Shown piece after piece: positions 1 through 5,814 of a stretch of 6,576 bases of DNA. How positions within the stretch are numbered: position 1 is the stretch's first letter; every line of letters starts with the position of its first letter. The DNA is from an uncultured Phenylobacterium sp. GTDB lineage: Bacteria > Pseudomonadota > Alphaproteobacteria > Caulobacterales > Caulobacteraceae. A model generated the notes under the pieces. The model was given only the letters and a program-made list of their open reading frames with translations. It was not told the origin of the DNA and did no database searches. The position numbers were made by a program, and so were the translations under genes. The stretch covers positions 1-6,576 of the forward strand of contig CAMFIW010000169.1 of NCBI GenBank assembly GCA_945952355.1. Reading direction: 5' to 3'.

Positions 1-564
1 CAGCGCCAGCGGAGGCGCGGTTCTGGGAGCGGGGGCCGAGATGAAGGTGACCGGAGGCCGCGCGGGGGCGACCTGTGGCGCGACGGCCGCGATCGAAGGC
101 GCCACGGGCGTCAGCGGCGGCCCGCCGCTGGACGCCAGGTCGATCACGTAGCGATAGTTGGCGACGCCGTCGGCGGGCGGCAACAGGAAGCGCCGCTTGA
201 TCACCGCGTTCTTGGAAAGCTCGATATTGAGCCGCGCGCCGGTGGCGCCGCGGTCGACGGTCCAGGCCCGAACCAGGCCCTGCCCCGCACCTTGAAGCCC
301 AGCGTCGACATTGACGCCCGGGAGGGTCACCACCACGTGGCGGTCAGCGGCGCCATCGGACGCGACCTTGGCGCTCGCGGCGCGGTCCAAATCTATGACG
401 AGGCGGGTCTCGGCCTGGTCGCCGCCAAGGCGGACGCGAAGCACGCCGCCGGCGGACGCCGCGGCCTGGCTGGCGGCGACGCCGCCCAGGATGCCGACCG
501 CCGCGACGATCATCGCCGCCCTGCGCCAGCCACCATTGCCGAAAACGCCGCCTAGGTTCGTCAA
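1..564 (-). CDS. AMIN-domain protein, probable N-acetylmuramoyl-L-alanine amidase (AmiC type), N-terminal part
   Basis: The reverse strand is open from about 564 to the left edge without a stop, so the gene is cut off at its 3' side. From the internal ATG at 513 it reads MIVAAVGILGGVAASQAAAS, a hydrophobic export segment. About 100 residues with AMIN-domain character follow: alternating beta-strand stretches such as LRVRLGGDQAETRLVIDLD, HVVVTLPGVNV, ARLNIELS and YRYVIDLASSG. A Pro/Ala-rich linker then begins (PVAPSIAAVAPQVAPARPP). AMIN domains target periplasmic proteins to peptidoglycan or septal sites, and in amidases such as AmiC they precede a zinc Amidase_3 domain, which would lie beyond the edge here. 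The start is uncertain. A TTG at 564 adds 17 residues with an Arg-Arg pair and makes a better signal-peptide n-region; an in-frame TAA lies just upstream of a GTG at 585. The amidase assignment rests on the AMIN-like pattern and the divergent placement beside rne; another AMIN protein is possible. Confidence 0.72.
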   Translation of the reverse strand, partial: MTNLGGVFGNGGWRRAAMIVAAVGILGGVAASQAAASAGGVLRVRLGGDQAETRLVIDLDRAASAKVASDGAADRHVVVTLPGVNVDAGLQGAGQGLVRAWTVDRGATGARLNIELSKNAVIKRRFLLPPADGVANYRYVIDLASSGGPPLTPVAPSIAAVAPQVAPARPPVTFISAPAPRTAPPLAL

Positions 565-607
565 AACCTCAGCCCCACCACACACTTAGTTCGTTGCACT
601 CAAGCCC

Positions 608-633
608 CATATACGCCCGAAGGCGGTAGACAA
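608..633 (-). promoter_or_regulatory. Candidate promoter for the AMIN/amidase gene
   Basis: On the minus strand a TTGTCT hexamer (633-628) is followed after 14 bases by TATATG (613-608), with GCG just before the -10 element. This loosely fits the short-spaced housekeeping promoters of Caulobacter-like bacteria. Transcription would start near 600, about 35 bases upstream of the TTG start at 564. This is a pattern match only. Confidence 0.3.
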
Positions 634-670
634 ACTGTTAAGGACGTCACGTGAACCTGCGCGGCTTTCC

Positions 671-693
671 TTTTCGTCCCCAGTCTTGCTAAT
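671..693 (+). promoter_or_regulatory. Candidate promoter for rne
   Basis: A T-rich TTTTCG at 671-676 is followed after 11 bases by GCTAAT at 688-693, resembling the first half of an alphaproteobacterial housekeeping -10 element (GCTANA-like). It sits in the only locally AT-richer part of the gap that reads toward rne. If used, it gives an rne leader of roughly 265 bases. The match is weak, and other starts closer to rne cannot be excluded. Confidence 0.22.
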
Positions 694-963
694 GTCCGCC
701 CGCGCTGGTTCGCCCTGGCCTTGCCTCTGCGGCGTCCGCGCAAAAGAGCCCGCGTCGGCTTCGACCGAATCCTCGGCCACGACGCACCATCCGATCCGCG
801 CCTGTTCCAGACGCGCCTGGGAAACACACTATGGGCAGCGCTGCTCACGCCATTTTCCGGCCAGTCGCCCGCGTCATCGACGCGACCGGCGACCGCGTGC
901 GCGCCCTCCTGACAAACCGGCTGCGCCCGAACCGCGAGTTCGCGGTGCGCCACGGAGATTTAA
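694..963 (+). other. Probable long untranslated leader of rne
   Basis: Between the last promoter-like sequence and the rne ATG there are about 270 bases in which I find no convincing gene. The short open frames here lack a good ribosome binding site and mostly run into rne out of frame. The segment contains the palindrome GCAGCGCTGC at 835-844 and a strong hairpin at 931-946. RNase E in enterobacteria controls its own mRNA through a long structured leader, so a similar role is conceivable, but the leader's extent and function are inferred. Confidence 0.35.
931..946 (+). promoter_or_regulatory. Hairpin just upstream of the rne ribosome binding site
   Basis: ACCGCG (931-936) and CGCGGT (941-946) form a perfect 6-bp GC-rich stem with an AGTT loop. 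It ends 7 bases before the GGAG Shine-Dalgarno at 954-957, leaving the ribosome binding site single-stranded. It could stabilise the mRNA 5' region or be a target of RNase E or a regulator. Only the base pairing is seen directly. Confidence 0.4.
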
Positions 964-3540
964 ATGCCGAAGAAGATGCTTATCGACGCCGCCCACGCCG
1001 AAGAAACGCGTGTGGTGGTAGTCGACGGGACCCGCGTTGAAGAGTTCGATTTCGAGAGCCAGAACCGCAAACAGCTCAGAGGGAACATCTACCTCGCCAA
1101 GGTGACGCGCGTTGAGCCGTCGCTGCAGGCGGCCTTCATCGAGTATGGCGGCAACCGCCACGGCTTCCTGGCCTTCAACGAAATCCACCCCGACTACTAC
1201 CAGATCCCGGTCGCCGACCGCGAAGCCCTGCTGCGCGAAGAGGCCGAGGAGGATGACGAGCATCCGGAACCCCGCGCCCGCTCCAACGGCGGCGGCGAGG
1301 ACGAAGATGAGGACGACGTCGCCGTCGGCGGCGACGACGAAGACGACGTCATGGAAGAAGAAGTCGCCCGGCGCCGCCGGCGGCTGATGCGTCGATACAA
1401 GATCCAGGAGGTGATCCGCCGCCGGCAGATCATGCTGGTCCAGGTCGTCAAGGAAGAGCGCGGCAACAAGGGCGCGGCGCTCACCACCTATCTTTCGCTG
1501 GCCGGTCGCTACGGCGTTCTGATGCCGAACACCGCCCGGGGCGGCGGCATCTCGCGCAAGATCACGACGGCCACCGACCGCAAGCGCCTGAAGGGCGTGG
1601 TCCAGAGTCTCGACGTGCCGGAAGGCATGGGCCTGATCGTCCGCACGGCCGGCGCCAAGCGCACCAAGGCCGATATCAAGCGCGACTACGAGTACCTGCT
1701 GCGCCTGTGGGAGAATATCCGCGACACCACCCTGCACTCGGTGGCGCCGGCCCTCATCTACGAGGAAGAGGACCTGGTGAAGCGGACGATCCGCGACCTC
1801 TACGACAAGGACATCGACGAGGTCTGGGTCGAGGGCGAGGCCGGCTTCAAGGAAGCGCGCGAGTTCATGCGCATGCTGATGCCGTCCCAGGCGAAGAAGG
1901 TGCAGGCCTATCGCGAGGCGACCCCGCTGTTCGTGAAGAACCGGGTCGAAGACCACCTCAGCCAGATCTACTCGCCGGTCGTGCCGCTGAAGTCCGGCGG
2001 CTACTTGGTGATCAACCAGACCGAGGCCCTGGTCGCTGTCGACGTGAACTCGGGCCGGGCGACGCGCGAGCGCAATATCGAGGCGACCGCGCTGAAAACC
2101 AATCTCGAGGCCGCCGAGGAAGCCGCCCGGCAGCTCCGCCTGCGCGATCTCGCCGGCCTGATCGTCATCGACTTCATCGACATGGACGAGTCGAAGAACA
2201 ACCGGGCCGTCGAGAAGAAGCTGAAGGATGCCCTGAAGGACGACCGCGCCCGCGTGCAGATGGGCAAGATCTCGTCCTTCGGCCTGATGGAGATCAGCCG
2301 CCAGCGCCGCCGCTCGGGCGTGCTGGAAGGCACCACCCATGTCTGCGAGCACTGCGGCGGCACCGGGCGGGTGCGCTCGGTGGAGTCGAGCGCGCTCTCG
2401 GCCCTGCGCGCCATCGAGATCGAAGCCCTGAAGGGTGGCGGCGAGGCGACCCTGCGCGTGCCGCGCGCGGTCGGTCTCTACATCCTCAACGAGAAGCGCA
2501 ACCATTTGGCGCGGATCCAAGAGACGCTGGGCCTGTTCGTCTCCATCGTGATCGACGACGCCATGGCCCATGCCGACCATGAGATCGAGCGCACCGCCAG
2601 CGAGGCGCGGCCCGAACACGCGGTGATCCACCACAAGCCGGTCGAGGCCTATGTCCCGACCGACGACGACTTCGACGACGAGGCCGTCGAGGAGGAGGAT
2701 GACGAGGACGAACTCGCGATCGCGCGCGAGGAGACCGACGACGACGAAGCGGAACAGCGCTTCCAGGACTCTGACGACGAGGACGACGATCGCGGCGGAC
2801 GCCGCGGACGCCGCCGCCGCCGCCGGGGCCGCCGGGGCGATGAGCCTCGCGCCGAGGGTGGTTCGCGCGAGGCGCGTCCGGCTAAGCCGGACGAAGAGGA
2901 CGACGGCCAAGGCCGCCGGCGCCGCCGCGGCCGCCGCGGAGGTCGCCGGATGCGCGACGACGGCCGTCCGCACGACGTCTTCTCGTGGACCCGGCCCTGG
3001 GTGCCCTATGGCGACGACCCGTTCGTCTGGCACGACCCGTCGGAGGATATGCCGGCCCCGGCCAATGACCTGGCCCCGGCCGCGCCGGCCGTCGCCCATG
3101 CGGAAGCTGTCTCCACTGCCCCCACGGTGAGCGCCGTCGACGAAACCCACGACGTCTGGGTCGAGCTGCCGGCGGTCGAGGAAAAGCCGAAGCGGTCGCG
3201 GTCGCGCCGCGGCCGTGGCCGAGGCGCCAAGGACGAAGCTGCGGTCGAGTCGACCGAAGTCGCGGCGGAAGCACCGGTCGAGGCGCTCATCGAGGCGCCG
3301 GTCGAGATCGCGCCCGAGCCGACGCCCGAGCCAGAGGCCCCGGCGAAGAAGCCCCGCGCGCGCCGGACCAAGGCCGCCGCCGCCGAGACGGTCGCCGAAA
3401 CGTCGCCGGTCGTCGAAGCCGCGCCCGAGCCTGTCGCCGAGGCCGCCCCGGAGCCGCCGCCCGAGCCCAAGGCGGTGGACCCCGCGGAGATTTCCGCGCC
3501 GCCCGCCGCCCCTCGCAAGGGCTGGTGGCGTCGCGGCTGA
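964..3540 (+). CDS. rne: Ribonuclease E, endoribonuclease and RNA degradosome scaffold
   Basis: This 858-residue protein is the main single-strand-specific endoribonuclease for mRNA decay and rRNA/tRNA processing, and the core of the RNA degradosome. The ATG has GGAG at 954-957, six bases upstream. An S1 domain (about 36-190) is split by an insertion (about 90-147) that is highly acidic, then Arg-rich and helix-like; in Caulobacter crescentus the S1 insertion binds the helicase RhlB. The DNase I-like catalytic core holds Asp360 (VDVNSGRAT) and Asp403 (VIDFIDM), matching the E. coli Mg-binding aspartates 303 and 346. Cys461 and Cys464 (CEHCGGTG) match the zinc-link that joins subunits of the tetramer. 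From about 550 the tail looks disordered: an acidic block (565-609), Arg-rich blocks (610-668), an aromatic patch (672-690), another Arg patch (about 741-755) and Pro-Glu-Ala runs. It ends in KGWWRRG, the PNPase-binding peptide type known from Caulobacter. All key residues are present and the gene looks intact. Confidence 0.97.
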   Translation: MPKKMLIDAAHAEETRVVVVDGTRVEEFDFESQNRKQLRGNIYLAKVTRVEPSLQAAFIEYGGNRHGFLAFNEIHPDYYQIPVADREALLREEAEEDDEHPEPRARSNGGGEDEDEDDVAVGGDDEDDVMEEEVARRRRRLMRRYKIQEVIRRRQIMLVQVVKEERGNKGAALTTYLSLAGRYGVLMPNTARGGGISRKITTATDRKRLKGVVQSLDVPEGMGLIVRTAGAKRTKADIKRDYEYLLRLWENIRDTTLHSVAPALIYEEEDLVKRTIRDLYDKDIDEVWVEGEAGFKEAREFMRMLMPSQAKKVQAYREATPLFVKNRVEDHLSQIYSPVVPLKSGGYLVINQTEALVAVDVNSGRATRERNIEATALKTNLEAAEEAARQLRLRDLAGLIVIDFIDMDESKNNRAVEKKLKDALKDDRARVQMGKISSFGLMEISRQRRRSGVLEGTTHVCEHCGGTGRVRSVESSALSALRAIEIEALKGGGEATLRVPRAVGLYILNEKRNHLARIQETLGLFVSIVIDDAMAHADHEIERTASEARPEHAVIHHKPVEAYVPTDDDFDDEAVEEEDDEDELAIAREETDDDEAEQRFQDSDDEDDDRGGRRGRRRRRRGRRGDEPRAEGGSREARPAKPDEEDDGQGRRRRRGRRGGRRMRDDGRPHDVFSWTRPWVPYGDDPFVWHDPSEDMPAPANDLAPAAPAVAHAEAVSTAPTVSAVDETHDVWVELPAVEEKPKRSRSRRGRGRGAKDEAAVESTEVAAEAPVEALIEAPVEIAPEPTPEPEAPAKKPRARRTKAAAAETVAETSPVVEAAPEPVAEAAPEPPPEPKAVDPAEISAPPAAPRKGWWRRG

Positions 3541-3574
3541 TTGGCTAGGTTTCGTTCGGGCTTGGGGAGGCTCT

Positions 3575-3579
3575 AGGAG
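3575..3579 (+). promoter_or_regulatory. Ribosome binding site that decides the M48 protease start
   Basis: AGGAG at 3575-3579 directly abuts an in-frame TTG at 3580 (no spacing) but lies six bases before the ATG at 3586. The spacing favours ATG 3586 as the start. Confidence 0.7.
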
Positions 3580-3585
3580 TTGCGC

Positions 3586-4946
3586 ATGGTCTCCCCGGTC
3601 CGTTCGGCGTCTCGTCTCGCGCTCGCGGGCCTATCGGCCCTGAGCCTGGTGCTCCAGGCCGCGCCTGCGCGTGCGCAGGGCGAGCCGATCACGCTGATCC
3701 GCGACACGGAGATCGAGGAGATCCTGAAGGAGGAGGCGCAGCCCCTCTACCGGGCGGCCGGAATCAACGCCGCCTCGATCCACATCCTGCTGATCGGCTC
3801 CAAGGAGCTGAACGCCTTCGCCGCGCCGGGGACCATGGCGGTCTTCACCGGCCTGATCCTGGAGTCCAAGACGCCCAACCAGCTCCAGGGGGTCATGGCG
3901 CACGAAATCGGCCACTTGGCCGGCGGCCACTCCGCCCGCTCGGGCGAGATGAGTTCGGCGGGCATGAAGCCCTTCCTGCTGACCATGGGCCTGGGCGTCC
4001 TCGCCGCCCTTGCCGGCAACGCCGAGGCGGGCGCGATCTTGGCCGGCAACGCCGGTTATTTCGGCACCCTGGGCGCCCTGGGCTACAGCCGCGAGCAGGA
4101 GAGCCGGGCCGACCAGGCTGGGCTGAGCTACCTGGAGACCGCCGGCATGTCCGGGGCCGGCCTCTACGAGTTCTTCAACGCCTTCCGCTATCAGGAAGTG
4201 TTCGAGCAGGCGCGGCGCTATCCCTATTTCCGCAGCCACCCCCTGTCTTCCGAACGGATCGACGCCTTGAAGTTCAAGGCCGAGAAGCTGCCGCACTACG
4301 GCGCCAAGGACAGCCCCGAGGCGATCGCCAAGCTGGCGATCATGAAGGCCAAGCTGCAGGGCTTCATCAACCCGACGATCGCCATCGTGAAGTGCAGCGA
4401 CAAGGATCAGGACTATCCGACGCGCTATGCCTGCGCGATCGCCCAGTACCAGCTCAAGGAGCCTGACAAGGCGCTGAAGCTGGTCGATGCCCTGCTCGCC
4501 GAGCAGCCGAACAATCCGTACCTGTGGGAGCTGAAGGGCCAGATCCTATTCGAGTTCGGGCGTGCCGAGGAGGCCGAGGCCCCCCAGCGCAAAAGCGTCG
4601 AGCTGAAGCCGGACGCGCCGCTTCTGAGGGTCAATCTGGGCCAGACCCTCGTGGCGCTCAACTCCGACGCGAAGGTGGACGAGGGCATCGCAGAGTTGAA
4701 GAAGTCCCTGGTGCAGGACGAGGAGAATTCCGCCGCCTGGCGCATCCTGGCAGAGGCCTATGACCGGCGCGGCCAGGATGGCCTGGCCCGCTACGCCACG
4801 GCGGAATACAATTTCCAGGAAGGCGATAAGAAGCAGGCGCTGGTCTTCGCGATGCGCGCCCGGCCACTGACATCGTCTTGGCGTCGAACCCCGACAAGGG
4901 CCTGCTGCGCGACATCAACACCGACGGTGGCCCTAAGGGGCACTAG
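3586..4946 (+). CDS. Periplasmic M48 metalloprotease with TPR-like C-terminus (BepA-like), frame broken near the 3' end
   Basis: A zinc protease of the BepA/YfgC group, which degrades or helps assemble outer-membrane proteins such as LptD and the BAM complex. A Sec signal peptide ends at about residue 30 (APARA, then QGEP). The active-site helix has HEIGH (residues 106-110), and the third zinc ligand is probably Glu172 in SREQESRAD. His218 in RSHPLSSERI sits where E. coli BepA has its regulatory plug histidine. Residues about 270-410 are helical TPR-like repeats (for example YLWELKGQILFEFGRAEEAE). After MRAR (residue 426, base 4863) the open frame turns into Arg/Pro-rich nonsense running to 5205, across the next gene. 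Another frame from 4863 reads ATDIVLASNPDKGLLRDINT and stops at TAG 4944-4946, with G/C-ending codons. The true C-terminus is probably this one, joined through a small deletion of 3k+1 bases. The deposited frame therefore encodes an aberrant tail; the zinc domain and most TPR repeats are intact. Confidence 0.85.
4852..4872 (+). other. Probable deletion or frameshift junction in the M48 protease gene
   Basis: Here the reading frame changes from codons starting at 4852 (MRAR) to codons starting at 4863 (ATDIV). The net shift needs 3k+1 missing bases (or two extra). BepA-like proteins generally have a short helix-turn segment of the kind 'LPxGSPxWxRA' between these two parts, so I infer roughly a dozen lost residues rather than a single-base error. 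It may be a real mutation or an assembly error. Confidence 0.65.
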
Positions 4947-4987
4947 GTCTCCTCGCGCGCGCCGCAATCTTCGCCTAGGAAAGCCCG

Positions 4988-5713
4988 ATGAAACCGACTC
5001 TGCGCGCCGTGCTGGCGCTTTCCGCCCTGGTGGTCCTCGCCGGCTGCACCAAGATTCAGGACGCCGCTGGCGACCAGATGCGCGACTACCTGCTGCGCCA
5101 TCCCGAGATCCTCGAGCAGATGAGCCTGAAGCTTCAGGAGAAGAAGACCCTGGAGGCCGCGGCCCACGCGAAGACGGCGATCAACCTGAACCGGCTGGCG
5201 CTTGAACATGACCCACGCGACTTCGTGGCCAATCCGAACGGCAAGATCACCGTGGTCGAGTTCTTCGATTACCGCTGCGGGTACTGCAAGGCCTCCGCGC
5301 CATCCGTCGTGAAGCTTGTCCAAGACAATCCCGACGTCCGCTTCGTCTTCAAGGAGTTTCCGATCTTCGGCGGTCCGTCGGACCTCGCCGCCAAGGTCGC
5401 TCTGACCACCCCGGCCAAGGCCAAGGGACTCGACGTGTTCAAGGCCTTCATGGGCGAAAGCGCCCTCGACGAGGCCGCCGTCGACCAGCACCTGACCGCC
5501 CTCGGCATCGACGCGACGGGCGCCAAGATGGCGGCCGCGAGCCCGGAGATCGCAAAGCAGATCGCCGACGTGCGCGCGCTCGCGACCACGCTGAACATCG
5601 AGGGCACGCCGGCCTTCATCGTGGGCGACAGGCTGATCCCGGGGGCCGACATGGCCGCCCTTTCCCAGGCCCTGGCCGAGGCCCGAAGCGCAAACCTGAA
5701 GCGTCCCGGCTAG
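4988..5713 (+). CDS. DsbA/ScsC-like thiol-disulfide oxidoreductase, predicted lipoprotein
   Basis: A 241-residue thioredoxin-fold protein that oxidises or isomerises disulfides in exported proteins. The N-terminus has a lipobox, VVLAGC, with the lipidated Cys at 20. The residue after it is Thr, not Asp, so outer-membrane sorting is expected. Residues about 28-65 (QMRDYLLRHPEILEQM and on) look like the helical ScsC/Com1-type N-terminal region that mediates oligomerisation in relatives. The thioredoxin domain starts at KITVVEFFDYRCGYC, with active-site Cys97 and Cys100 in CGYC, and the cis-proline loop is EGTPAF (Pro208). AGGA at 4977-4980 is seven bases before the ATG. The gene starts 41 bases after the inferred stop of the M48 protease and overlaps only the spurious frameshifted tail of that gene, so the two are likely co-transcribed. 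Whether it acts as oxidase (DsbA) or isomerase (ScsC) cannot be told from sequence alone. Confidence 0.9.
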   Translation: MKPTLRAVLALSALVVLAGCTKIQDAAGDQMRDYLLRHPEILEQMSLKLQEKKTLEAAAHAKTAINLNRLALEHDPRDFVANPNGKITVVEFFDYRCGYCKASAPSVVKLVQDNPDVRFVFKEFPIFGGPSDLAAKVALTTPAKAKGLDVFKAFMGESALDEAAVDQHLTALGIDATGAKMAAASPEIAKQIADVRALATTLNIEGTPAFIVGDRLIPGADMAALSQALAEARSANLKRPG

Positions 5714-5785
5714 GCGCGCTCCAGAAATAGCCATCCGCCCTTCCCTGGCGTCCGGCTTCCCAGAGCCCGCGCGAGACGCCTAGTC
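5708..5785 (+). repeat. Nested, competing inverted repeats between the Dsb-like gene and the FAD gene
   Basis: CTAGGCG (5710-5716, overlapping the TAG stop of the Dsb-like gene) is the exact inverse of CGCCTAG (5777-5783); with one G-U pair the match spans 5708-5716 and 5777-5785. The same right arm can instead pair nearby: GGCGTC (5747-5752) with GACGCC (5775-5780), enclosing GGCT (5754-5757) with AGCC (5764-5767). The two stems are mutually exclusive. No U-rich run follows, so it is not a classic terminator; it could be a weak terminator, an mRNA-stabilising structure or a regulatory switch. Confidence 0.4.
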
Positions 5786-5791
5786 TCCCGG

Positions 5792-5805
5792 CCGAAGACC
5801 TTCGG
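5792..5805 (+). promoter_or_regulatory. Dyad overlapping the ribosome binding site of the FAD gene
   Basis: CCGAAG (5792-5797) and CTTCGG (5800-5805) are perfect inverse copies separated by AC. As RNA this folds as CCGAA-GACC-TTCGG and takes up the first two G of the GGAGGGG Shine-Dalgarno (5804-5810). As DNA it could be a repressor operator. Only the symmetry is observed. Confidence 0.4.
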
Positions 5806-5814
5806 AGGGGTTCG

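Noticed and set aside
614..625. CGCC-TTCG-GGCG mini-hairpin on the minus strand
   Set aside because: It has a classic TTCG loop but only four base pairs, and it lies in the spacer of the candidate promoter, so it may not be transcribed; no function can be argued.
767..771. GAATC, a possible CcrM methylation site (GANTC), in the rne leader
   Set aside because: Single GANTC sites occur elsewhere in the window inside genes, and this one is not placed against a convincing promoter.
831..1040. A 69-codon plus-strand frame in the rne leader overlapping the rne start
   Set aside because: Only a weak GGGA precedes it, the protein becomes Arg-rich nonsense where it overlaps rne out of frame, and no family is recognisable. 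A leader peptide is not excluded but is unsupported.
2651..3130. Repeat-rich GC codons in the RNase E tail as a DNA repeat or frameshifted region
   Set aside because: The low-complexity DNA is explained by alternating Asp/Glu and Arg/Gly blocks typical of RNase E tails, and the frame stays open to the conserved GWW end.
874..3150. A 758-codon open frame on the minus strand opposite rne
   Set aside because: Its sequence is a mirror of the rne codon pattern (long Val/Leu/Asp/Arg runs), it has no recognisable domain, and it lies wholly across the well-supported rne gene; long antisense frames are expected in GC-rich DNA.
3541..3585. Possible terminator between rne and the M48 gene
   Set aside because: No stem followed by a T-run is visible in the 45 bases; read-through is more likely.
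4947..5205. C-terminal tail of the literal M48 open frame up to 5205
   Set aside because: It is Arg/Pro/Gly-rich, has poor third-position G/C use, and overlaps the ribosome binding site and start of the well-supported Dsb-like gene in another frame.
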